NCBI RefSeq assembly: GCF_003473295.1
Contig: NZ_QRMP01000002.1
Coordinates: forward strand, 249,204 to 313,203
Direction: 5' to 3'
DNA: 64,000 bases
Origin: Parabacteroides sp. AM08-6
GTDB lineage: Bacteria > Bacteroidota > Bacteroidia > Bacteroidales > Tannerellaceae
The notes beneath the pieces were generated by a model. That model worked only from the letters and a program-made list of their open reading frames with translations, made no database searches and was not told where the DNA came from. Both the position numbers and the translations under genes were made by a program. Below, piece after piece: positions 1 through 9,017 of the stretch; position 1 is the stretch's first letter; the number at the start of each line of letters is the position of its first letter.

Positions 1-149
1 ATCAGCCAGTAAAACAAGGGTATGGACGGATACCATTTGAAATAATGTTCAGGGGCAAAGTCGTATAATAGACCTCCTACTACAACGCCTACTGCTACAT
101 TTACTAATGTAATCAATCCTATTAACCGTAATTCCAACCTGTTACTCAT
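1..149 (-). CDS. Partial small membrane protein, ATP synthase operon
   Basis: Only the first 49 codons are in the window; the gene runs off the left edge. It starts MSNRLELRLIGLITLVNV and has a hydrophobic segment at about residues 9-27 followed by an aromatic stretch with YDFAPEHYFKWYPS. It follows atpC on the same strand with only 13 bases between, so it is very probably cotranscribed with the ATP synthase genes. In Bacteroidetes a short membrane protein of unknown role commonly sits between atpC and atpB, in the place that atpI or atpZ holds in other bacteria. That placement is family knowledge; the fragment itself shows no diagnostic motif. Confidence 0.6.
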   Translation of the reverse strand, partial: MSNRLELRLIGLITLVNVAVGVVVGGLLYDFAPEHYFKWYPSIPLFYWL

Positions 150-162
150 AGTCGTTCTTTTT

Positions 163-396
163 TTATTCGATACAAACGGACAAATGGTCGTCCTTAACTT
201 CTACAAATCCGCTTTTTATCGGCAGTTCGTTCCATTCTCCATGCGTCAGGTAGCGGATAACTCCTTTTTGCAGGGCCCCAATCAGCATACTGTGATGAGG
301 AAGGATATCGAACAAACCGGCTTCGCCCGGAAGTGATACACTTTCCGTTTCTCCTTCAAACTGGAGACCCTCCGGTGAAATGATTTCCAACTTCAT
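163..396 (-). CDS. atpC: F1Fo ATP synthase epsilon subunit, short form
   Basis: This 77-residue protein is the epsilon subunit of the F1 central stalk, which links gamma to the c-ring. It begins MKLEIISPEGLQFEGE and contains the epsilon hallmark LPGEAGLFDILPHHSMLIGAL at about residues 22-42. Most bacterial epsilon subunits are 130-140 residues long with an N-terminal beta-sandwich and a C-terminal pair of helices. Here only the beta-sandwich is present, so the helical part that restrains ATP hydrolysis in other bacteria is absent. The gene lies 5 bases behind atpD on the same strand. The short form seems natural rather than a frameshift, since the next gene starts 13 bases on. Confidence 0.9.
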   Translation of the reverse strand: MKLEIISPEGLQFEGETESVSLPGEAGLFDILPHHSMLIGALQKGVIRYLTHGEWNELPIKSGFVEVKDDHLSVCIE

Positions 397-401
397 ATCC
401 G

Positions 402-1931
<1,530 letters not shown>

Positions 1932-2331
1932 TTAACCTTATCTTTTGTTTTTCTCCGAATGCAATTTTACGAAGAATGATAACCGGATTATTGAAAATAT
2001 TACTTTTTGGGCTTTTTTGCATTTGGTTAAACTTTAAGCTATTTTAGTCTGTTCTGAAATGAACGAATAGTGTTGACAAATAGACCAATAGCGGGGATGA
2101 TTGCTTATTTTGTAACTATTGGAAACATAAATGTTTAAACGGGTTTGAGCATTTTTATGGCGATTTGTATGTGAAATGTTGTGCATTGTTAAAGAAAAAG
2201 TCATAAATTTTTTTCTATTGCGTCCGGAAAATTTTTCAACGCAATTGTGACAAGATTCACTCTGTTCGAATTTATGCTGATTCTCGATTATCAAAATGTC
2301 ACTATTATAGCGACTAAATAGGATTAGTATG

Positions 2332-2353
2332 GCGGGTAAAATGAATTACCCGC
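2332..2353. other. Perfect stem-loop in the atpD-btuB gap
   Basis: GCGGGTAA at 2332-2339 pairs exactly with TTACCCGC at 2346-2353 around a 6-base loop. No T-run follows directly on either strand, so it is not a standard terminator. It sits in the middle of an 820-base gap between two divergent transcription units. The rest of that gap is A+T rich; apart from this hairpin and the riboswitch with its promoter I see no convincing gene in it. Confidence 0.5.
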
Positions 2354-2502
2354 ACATGTAACTCTTTTTAACGTGTCAAACAGATTGCAAAACACCCAAA
2401 TAATGAACATTCTGTCGTTTGTCGGAGGTATGGATGGGGGGAGGACTGATGAAAGAACGGACAAAAAATGGGAAAAAGCAATTATGTTCCGGATAAAATA
2501 CA

Positions 2503-2510
2503 TATCTTTG
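2503..2510 (+). promoter_or_regulatory. -7 element for the B12 operon
   Basis: TATCTTTG fits the Bacteroidetes -7 consensus TAnnTTTG and lies just ahead of the cobalamin riboswitch, so transcription would start a few bases downstream and include the whole aptamer. No clear TTTG is present 19-20 bases upstream. Confidence 0.55.
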
Positions 2511-2527
2511 TGGCCTAATTATGGTGT

Positions 2528-2695
2528 AACTCTATCGTTCTCACGGAGAGTTAGTAAAAGGGAATCCGGTGGAAAACCGGAGCTGTACCCGTAGCTGTAA
2601 GTCCTGTAAAACCCTGGCAATCTCGTTGCCACTGTCCGCAAGCCGGATGGGAAGGTAGCCGTCAAAGGGTGGACAAGCCAGAAAACCTGCCATGA
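2528..2695 (+). promoter_or_regulatory. Cobalamin riboswitch
   Basis: The stretch holds the conserved blocks of the cobalamin aptamer in order: GGGAATCCGGTGGAAAACCGG with GCTGTACCCG (about 2560-2592), GCCACTGTC (about 2628-2636), then GGGAAGG and the B12-box form AAGCCAGAAAACCTGCC at 2675-2691. It ends about 46 bases before the start codon of the BtuB-type receptor gene. In this class adenosylcobalamin binding lowers expression of the gene behind it, so the three-gene operon should be repressed when B12 is plentiful. Whether control is by termination or by masking of the start region cannot be told by eye. Confidence 0.95.
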
Positions 2696-2741
2696 TTTGT
2701 TGATGCAATTCCTCGGGTGAAGGAGTTGAAGAATCTATTAT

Positions 2742-4739
2742 ATGCGATATAGGTATACAAAAAAACTATTGTTTCTGTTGGTTATCCAGCTGTTTTCGAG
2801 TGTGTTCTTATACAGCCAGATTGATACAACGCACTACCACCAACTCTCTGGAGTGGAGGTTGTGGCCAAATCGCGTCTTTCCGTTACGCGCGAGGCTACA
2901 CCGCTTCAAATATTGGATAGGGCGGGCATCGAACGTCTGGGTGTACAGGATTTGTCGGAGGCGGTGAAGCGTTTTTCCGGTGTGACGGTACAGGATTATG
3001 GTGGAATAGGAGGGTTGAAGACGGTTTCGGTCCGAAGCCTGGGAGCGAAGCATACGGCTGTAAGCTATGATGGTGTGACGGTGACGGATGCACAGAGCGG
3101 ACAGGTTGATATCAGCCGATTCTCACTCGATAATGTGGAAATGGTGTCGCTGTCAATCGGGCAGGCGGACGATATTTTCCAAACGGCGCGGATGTATGCG
3201 TCGGCAGGGGCGTTGAGTATAAAGACGAGCCGTCCCGAATTTGCAACCCGTCCGTTTCGTTTGAAAGCACAGGTGAAAGGAGGGTCGTTTGGCCTTGTTA
3301 ATCCAACATTGCATTATGATCAGAAGTTAGGTAAGAATTGGTCTGCCTCTTTACATGGCGATTATCTGCGTGCAGATGGTGATTATCCTTTTACTTTGAT
3401 AAATGGAAAATTGGAAGAAAGGAAAAAACGGAATAACAGCGACATAGAGACTTGGCGGACAGAATTGAACCTATATGGTGATTTGGGTAAAGGTGGGACG
3501 CTTCAGGTGAAAGGATATTATTTCGATTCAGAGCGTGGCTTACCAGGTTCAGTGATTCTTTATAATGATTATTCAGGCGAACGATTATGGGATAAGAATG
3601 CTTTTGCGCAGGTCTATTATAGAAATGAGTTGAGTCAGAAACTTTCTTTGCAAGGACAGCTTAGGTACAATTATGCCTGGAACCGATATCAGGATGTTAA
3701 TAATAAATATGAAGGAGGTAAGCAGATTGACCGCTATACTCAAAATGAATATTATAGTTCTGTATCAGTCCTGTATTCTCCGATTGAAAAGTTTTCCGTT
3801 TCTTTTACGGAAGACTATTTTATCAATACGTTGGATAATACGTTACCCGGATGTCCTTTTCCGAAAAGATATACCTCTTTATCGGTTTTGGCTGCACAGT
3901 ATAAGACGAGCCGCCTGACAGGTACGGCCAGTTTATTAGGTACGTATATAACGGAACGGGTGAAGTCGGGTGAACGTCCGGCTGATTGTGAGCGTCTTTC
4001 ACCGGCTGCAAGTCTCTCTTGGCGTGTGCTGGAAGATGAGAACCTGCGCATGCGTGCTTCATATAAAGATATATTCCGTATTCCGACATTTAACGATATG
4101 TATTATTTGAGAATTGGGAATACAAATTTGAAACCGGAACGTGCTACCCAATATAATTGGGGACTGACTTGGGCTGGAGAACTTCCTTGCGTTTCTTATC
4201 TGGATTTTTCGGTTGATGGATATTATAACCGTGTTAAAGATAAAATTGTAGCTATTCCTACTATGTTTATCTGGAAAATGATGAATATGGGGGAAGTTTC
4301 AATCGGAGGTCTTGATGTGAATCTTTCTGCCAAGATTCCTTTGTGTCAACGAATTTCATTTTTGTTGCAGACGGCTTATACCTATCAGAAAGCAATTGAT
4401 ATAACTGATAAAGAGGCAAAGAATTATCGGCATCAACTCCCTTATACTCCCCAACATTCTGGAAATGTTTCTTTATCATTACAAACTTCTTGGGTAAATC
4501 TGAGTTATAATGTGACGTGTGTAGGCAATCGTTATGCGCTTCCTCAAAATATAGAAGACAATCTAATCAAAAGATATACAGAACAAAATATTTCTCTGAA
4601 CCGGGAGTTTGTAGTAAAGAATTGTAAATTAAGACTGCAAGGTGAGATTTTGAATTTAACAAATAAAACATATGATGTTATACAATATTATCCAATGCCC
4701 GGATGTTCTTGGAGGTTGGGTGTCAGCATTGTTTATTAA
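2742..4739 (+). CDS. btuB: TonB-dependent cobalamin receptor (BtuB type)
   Basis: A 665-residue outer-membrane receptor. A signal peptide (residues 1-25, ending SVFLYSQ) precedes a plug domain with VQDLSEAVKRFSGVTVQDYGG and VSVRSLGAKHTAVSYDGV, then a long beta-barrel with many alternating aromatic strands; the chain ends in an aromatic strand (GVSIVY). There is no N-terminal carboxypeptidase-like domain, so it is BtuB-like rather than SusC-like. The cobalamin riboswitch directly upstream and the BtuG- and BtuF-like genes directly downstream make vitamin B12 or another corrinoid the likely cargo. It would import the corrinoid across the outer membrane using TonB energy and hand it to the BtuF-like protein. 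Confidence 0.88.
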   Translation: MRYRYTKKLLFLLVIQLFSSVFLYSQIDTTHYHQLSGVEVVAKSRLSVTREATPLQILDRAGIERLGVQDLSEAVKRFSGVTVQDYGGIGGLKTVSVRSLGAKHTAVSYDGVTVTDAQSGQVDISRFSLDNVEMVSLSIGQADDIFQTARMYASAGALSIKTSRPEFATRPFRLKAQVKGGSFGLVNPTLHYDQKLGKNWSASLHGDYLRADGDYPFTLINGKLEERKKRNNSDIETWRTELNLYGDLGKGGTLQVKGYYFDSERGLPGSVILYNDYSGERLWDKNAFAQVYYRNELSQKLSLQGQLRYNYAWNRYQDVNNKYEGGKQIDRYTQNEYYSSVSVLYSPIEKFSVSFTEDYFINTLDNTLPGCPFPKRYTSLSVLAAQYKTSRLTGTASLLGTYITERVKSGERPADCERLSPAASLSWRVLEDENLRMRASYKDIFRIPTFNDMYYLRIGNTNLKPERATQYNWGLTWAGELPCVSYLDFSVDGYYNRVKDKIVAIPTMFIWKMMNMGEVSIGGLDVNLSAKIPLCQRISFLLQTAYTYQKAIDITDKEAKNYRHQLPYTPQHSGNVSLSLQTSWVNLSYNVTCVGNRYALPQNIEDNLIKRYTEQNISLNREFVVKNCKLRLQGEILNLTNKTYDVIQYYPMPGCSWRLGVSIVY

Positions 4740-4758
4740 TTCACTTAAAATATGAAGT

Positions 4759-6162
4759 ATGAATACTAAAAAAATCGTGTTATTTCCAGTGCTTTGTGCG
4801 CTGATGTCTTTGTCTTTCATCGCATGTGATAACGATGATAATAAAGATAATGAAGGTGTTCCGACAGAAGTTGTTTCAAATATGAGCTTTTCTGATACGG
4901 ATAAAGACGCTTCTAAAATAGGAGGAGTTCTTAGCTGGACAGCTCCTGTTTCTATTGAAAATATTACAAAGTATGTAATTTATCAGTCAAATGATGGTGA
5001 AGGACAGGATGTGAAATTAGGTGAAGTACCTGTTGGCACAAATTCCTTTACAATCCCTGCAGGGACAGATTTTAGTGCTTATTTATTGGTGGTTACGTCT
5101 AATACAAAGGGAGAATCTGCCTCTGCCGCTAAGATACAGGTTACAGATGTAGTTGAAAATCCCCAACCTGCTATTGTTGGTGTTTATCTGTTGAATAGTG
5201 GTAAAAGCAACTCCAATAATTCAACTTTAGATTATTATAATCCGGTTACAAAAGAGTTGAAAACAAAAGTTTTCTCATCTGTGAACGGACGTGGATTAGG
5301 GGATACGGCAAATGATATGATTGTCTATGGATCTAAAATGTATATAGCTGTTACTAATTCGAACACGATTGAAGTTACAGATTTAAATGCAAAGTCTTTG
5401 AAAACAATTGCTCCCAAAGATGAAACTGGACAACCGCAATCTCCACGTCATTTAGCAGCTTATGAAGGAAAGGTGTATGTCACTTTGTTTGATGGTCATT
5501 TGGCTGCAATCGATACAACATCGATGGAAATCACAAAACAGGTTCAAGTAGGTCCTAATCCAGAAGAAGTTTGTGCCGCTAACGGTAAATTGTATGTAGC
5601 AAATTCTGGAGGATATAATCCTGTCCAAGATTCGACTCTTTCTGTTATTGATGCAGCAACGTTTACAGTAGATAAAAATACATTGAAAGTTATAATCAAT
5701 CCGAGTATGGTGAGAGCGGATAGTGAAGGGTATTTGTATGTTATGTCATTAGGAAATTATGGAGATATCAAAGCTTCTGTACAGCGACTGGATCCTAAAA
5801 CAGGGGAACTGACAGTTATTTGTTCAAATGAAAAGATTGCGATGTCGATGAGTAATGATAAATTATATATTCTGAGTTCAGAGTCAAATGCTTCTACCGG
5901 TTGGATGGCTGCTAATACAAAATATATACGTTATGATGCTAAAATGGCAAAAGTAGAGACAGAAAATTTTATAACGGATGGAACTACTATTAGTAAAATA
6001 GCTTATATTAGTGTAGATCCTTTAGAAGAGAATGTCTATATGACTGCCGGAGAATATACAAGTACAGGTGATGTTTATATTTATTCGGCTGCAGGTAAGA
6101 AAATAGACAAACTGGGAGTATCCGGTATTAATCCGATGGGAGCTTATTTCATCGTGAAGTAG
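4759..6162 (+). CDS. btuG: Surface lipoprotein, YncE/DUF5074-like propeller (BtuG-like)
   Basis: A 467-residue lipoprotein: the signal ends LSFIAC with the lipid-bearing Cys at residue 23, followed by DNDDNKDN, an acidic run like the Bacteroidetes surface-export signal. Residues about 40-130 look like an Ig/fibronectin-type fold; the remainder is a beta-propeller of the YncE/DUF5074 type (repeated YVANSGG, HLAAIDTTSMEITKQ and similar blades). In Bacteroides, BtuG is such a propeller, capping BtuB on the cell surface and binding B12 extremely tightly. Here the gene lies 19 bases behind the BtuB-type gene under the same riboswitch, so the same role is inferred. The start follows from the lipoprotein signal. 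Confidence 0.8.
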   Translation: MNTKKIVLFPVLCALMSLSFIACDNDDNKDNEGVPTEVVSNMSFSDTDKDASKIGGVLSWTAPVSIENITKYVIYQSNDGEGQDVKLGEVPVGTNSFTIPAGTDFSAYLLVVTSNTKGESASAAKIQVTDVVENPQPAIVGVYLLNSGKSNSNNSTLDYYNPVTKELKTKVFSSVNGRGLGDTANDMIVYGSKMYIAVTNSNTIEVTDLNAKSLKTIAPKDETGQPQSPRHLAAYEGKVYVTLFDGHLAAIDTTSMEITKQVQVGPNPEEVCAANGKLYVANSGGYNPVQDSTLSVIDAATFTVDKNTLKVIINPSMVRADSEGYLYVMSLGNYGDIKASVQRLDPKTGELTVICSNEKIAMSMSNDKLYILSSESNASTGWMAANTKYIRYDAKMAKVETENFITDGTTISKIAYISVDPLEENVYMTAGEYTSTGDVYIYSAAGKKIDKLGVSGINPMGAYFIVK

Positions 6163-6179
6163 TAAGTTTTGTTTTAATA

Positions 6180-7298
6180 ATGAGACAAATACTATTTATA
6201 TGGTTTGCTTTCTGGATGGTGGCTTGTACTCCTTCCGGAAAGCATTCTTTAGTTGGAGAGATTTCTTCCGACACCATCCATTATGCCCAAGGTTTTACCA
6301 TCCGGCATTTTGACGATTATATATCCGTTGAGGTACGGGACCCTTGGGATAGTACCCGGTTGTTGCAACGTTATCTGTTGGTAGACCGGAATAAAACAGT
6401 ACCGGAAAATTTACCCAAAGGAACAGTGGTACAGATACCGGTCCGGAATATAGTAGTCTATACATCCGTGCATGCGGCAATCATCGACCAATTGCAGGAA
6501 ACAGATAAAATTATCGGTGTATGCGAACCCCGTTATATGGATACGCCTTCTATTCGGGAGGGACTGAAAGCCGGACGGATTGCCGATATGGGAGAAGCGA
6601 CTTCCCCTAATGTCGAGAAAATGATTGATGTAGGAGCGGAACTTGTGATTGTTTCCCCTTTTCAGAATAGTAGCTATGGACCGGTTGAGAAACTCGGAAT
6701 ACCAATTATTGAAGGAGCCGATTATATGGAATCTTCACCTTTGGGACGTACCGAATGGGGGCGTTTTTACGGCATGCTGTTTGGTAAAGAGCGGATGGCA
6801 GATTCAATATTCCGGGATACAGAGGAACGCTATCTGGCTTTAAAAGAGCTGGTTGCGAAGGAAACGCACCGCCCGACTGTCATTTCCGAAAAGAAATTCG
6901 GTTCTTCTTGGTTTGTGCCGTCAGGAGAAAGTTATATGGCAACGCTGTACAATGATGCGGGGGCTGATTATCTTTTTAAGGATTTATCAGGAGCGGGTAG
7001 TACGCCGTTGGCTTTCGAAACGGTATTGGATAAAGGGATTCATGCTGATTTGTGGCTACTGAAGTATAATCAGGAAAAAGAGATGACCTACAATGATTTG
7101 CGTACGGAATATACCCCTTATGAGAACTTTGATGCCTTTAAAAACCGCCGGATATATTCCTGTAATACAGGCGTTGTTCCTTACTATGAAGAATTTCCAT
7201 TGCATCCGGATTATTTGTTGAAAGACTTGATTTGGGTGTTCCATCCTGAATTATTACCGGATTATACCCCGCGCTATTATAAAAAAATGACGGAGTAG
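6180..7298 (+). CDS. btuF: Cobalamin-binding ABC substrate protein (BtuF-like)
   Basis: A 372-residue lipoprotein (lipobox WMVAC, Cys16) of the class III periplasmic binding family used for siderophores, heme and cobalamin. Landmarks are VVYTSVHAAIIDQLQETDKIIGVCEP, GAELVIVSPFQNS and the C-terminal segment HPDYLLKDLIWVFHPELLP typical of the family. It lies 17 bases behind the BtuG-like gene, so B12 is the likely ligand and it would pass corrinoid from the outer membrane to an inner-membrane BtuCD transporter. The expected btuC and btuD genes do not follow: the next gene is on the opposite strand. The transporter must be encoded elsewhere, or be shared. Confidence 0.8.
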   Translation: MRQILFIWFAFWMVACTPSGKHSLVGEISSDTIHYAQGFTIRHFDDYISVEVRDPWDSTRLLQRYLLVDRNKTVPENLPKGTVVQIPVRNIVVYTSVHAAIIDQLQETDKIIGVCEPRYMDTPSIREGLKAGRIADMGEATSPNVEKMIDVGAELVIVSPFQNSSYGPVEKLGIPIIEGADYMESSPLGRTEWGRFYGMLFGKERMADSIFRDTEERYLALKELVAKETHRPTVISEKKFGSSWFVPSGESYMATLYNDAGADYLFKDLSGAGSTPLAFETVLDKGIHADLWLLKYNQEKEMTYNDLRTEYTPYENFDAFKNRRIYSCNTGVVPYYEEFPLHPDYLLKDLIWVFHPELLPDYTPRYYKKMTE

Positions 7299-7357
7299 AT
7301 AGTGCCCGTTTAAAATAATGATTTTGTGATGTAGTGAAAGATATTCCATTTATCACT

Positions 7358-7397
7358 GAAAAAAATCCCCCGGACTCTAACAAATGAGACGGGGGAT
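7358..7397 (-). terminator. Rho-independent terminator behind sqr
   Basis: ATCCCCCG (7365-7372) pairs with CGGGGGAT (7390-7397). Read on the minus strand the stem is followed by a run of seven T, so it ends the minus-strand oxidoreductase transcript; it may also slow read-through from the plus-strand B12 operon. Confidence 0.85.
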
Positions 7398-7440
7398 CTG
7401 CTGTTTGGCATTCTAATTATAGGGAGTTGTTGTTGTCTTT

Positions 7441-8817
7441 TTATGCTAATCCTTTCAACATTCCGTAGAAATACATCGGTTTCAGGAAATAGACTTTCAG
7501 TAACCAAGCTGCCCATTGTTCTTTCGATGTATCCAACATCGTGAATGGGAATGAAATTTCCGGTTCTTTTTTATAGTTGAACTCGCACAACAAGACGTGT
7601 CCGTAGTCTGTTACAATCGGGCAAGCTGCATATCCGTCATATTTCTCGGTCGGTTCTTTGCCTTCCATCAGTGAAATTAGGTTTTTGGCAGCAATCGGCA
7701 CTTGTTTGCGAATGGCGGCGGAAGTTTTGCTGGTTGGTATTCCGGCAACATCTCCGAGGGAAACAATATTCGGATATTTCTGGTGTACCAGTGTTTCCTT
7801 ATCTACCATCACCCAAGCATCAGCAGCCAATTTTCCTTCAGTCCAACCTAAACCGGCTTCGCGAACAAAGTCGGGAGCAGACATAGGGGGGGTGAAGTGC
7901 AAAAAGTCGTAATCTTCGACAAACGGAGTATAGATTTTCTGATCGCCAACTGTTTCAATCTTTTCGAAGTGAACCTGCTTGGCTAATGTATCTACACCTT
8001 TTACGCGTATATTCAAATTGATGGGAATATTGCGCTCCTCATAAATCTTTAACAAACGGGGAGTAAAATAGGGTATATCATAAAGCTCTTTTGATGCTGT
8101 GTAATAATTCAAACTTACTTTATCCCGTGTACCTTGTTTACGATTATAATGTTCCGTTAATAAGCAAATCTTTTTGGGAGCACCTCCGCATTTATGCTTG
8201 GTATAAGTATCGGTGAAAATACCACGTCCTCCTGTCTTGGAAAATTCCTGTAATGCTTTCCAAGTTTTCTGTGCCCCTTCAAAATCATAAATACTGTTGG
8301 CATTTCCCTGACCCAATGTGTCGTGTGTAATACCTTCCACTTTTTCCCAGTTCGTTTGCAAACCGGGAGTCAGCACTAAAAAGTCATAGGGGATTTTCCC
8401 ATTATTGTTGGTTGTGACTTGATTCCATACCGGATCGACGGCAGTTACAGAGTCTTTAATCCATTTAATACCGTCAGGCATGCAGTCGTCTTGCTTTTTC
8501 CATACATCGTTCGGCTGATAAACGCCAGAAGCAATTAGGGTGAATCCCGGCTGATAAAACTGACGGTCGCTCGGGTCAATCAGAGTGATGTCGGGACTGT
8601 TCAACCAGCTTTTCAATCGGGCTGCCATGCTGATACCGGCAGCTCCGCCACCGATAATTACTATTTTACCTTTTGCATCGCTGGAGAATGCTTTTGCTTG
8701 TTGTGTACTGGCTACAGATATAATTCCTGCTGCGGCCATTATTTTTAAAAACTGACGGCGATTAAAACCATTTTTTTCTAATGCTTCTAATTGCTTTTCA
8801 AATTCGTGTTTCATCAT
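7441..8817 (-). CDS. sqr: Sulfide:quinone oxidoreductase, type II
   Basis: A flavoprotein of about 458 residues that would oxidise sulfide and pass electrons to membrane quinone. After a twin-arginine-like leader (NRRQFLKIMAAAG) comes the FAD-binding GGGAAGISMAARL. The pattern KCGGAPKKICLL and the later PTSKTSAAIRKQ ... YDGYAACPIVTDYGHVLLCEF match eukaryote-type SQR, whose two redox cysteines sit in KCAGAPQK and in the YxSCPLV segment; both cysteines are kept. The C-terminal amphipathic tail (KVYFLKPMYFYGMLKGLA) fits monotopic membrane attachment. I place the start at the Met doublet at 8817/8814, not the upstream Met at 8859, because the leader then directly precedes the RR motif. Monocistronic, with a strong terminator. 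Confidence 0.85.
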   Translation of the reverse strand: MMKHEFEKQLEALEKNGFNRRQFLKIMAAAGIISVASTQQAKAFSSDAKGKIVIIGGGAAGISMAARLKSWLNSPDITLIDPSDRQFYQPGFTLIASGVYQPNDVWKKQDDCMPDGIKWIKDSVTAVDPVWNQVTTNNNGKIPYDFLVLTPGLQTNWEKVEGITHDTLGQGNANSIYDFEGAQKTWKALQEFSKTGGRGIFTDTYTKHKCGGAPKKICLLTEHYNRKQGTRDKVSLNYYTASKELYDIPYFTPRLLKIYEERNIPINLNIRVKGVDTLAKQVHFEKIETVGDQKIYTPFVEDYDFLHFTPPMSAPDFVREAGLGWTEGKLAADAWVMVDKETLVHQKYPNIVSLGDVAGIPTSKTSAAIRKQVPIAAKNLISLMEGKEPTEKYDGYAACPIVTDYGHVLLCEFNYKKEPEISFPFTMLDTSKEQWAAWLLKVYFLKPMYFYGMLKGLA

Positions 8818-9017
8818 GAGTGAAAAATTAGATTTACCAATGCCACAAAGGAAATACAAATAAAAGGATGTATATAATAATGAGGTACAACACTACTTGC
8901 GCAACAAATATGTGTAAAAGAAAAGACTACAACAATACTTGCTCATACCTCTTTTTATGTAATGTAAATTGTTGAAATACAGTTAGTCTCCAAATATATG
9001 TTTTTAAGAAAATAAAA

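Noticed and set aside
2034..2294. 86-codon frame on the minus strand upstream of atpD
   Set aside because: Odd composition, no signal or motif, no promoter or terminator support.
2373..2594. 73-codon frame over the riboswitch
   Set aside because: It overlaps the aptamer and its promoter and matches no protein pattern.
7298..7440. A hidden btuC or btuD start behind the BtuF-like gene
   Set aside because: The 142 bases hold no reading frame of that type, and a terminator for the opposite strand occupies the gap.
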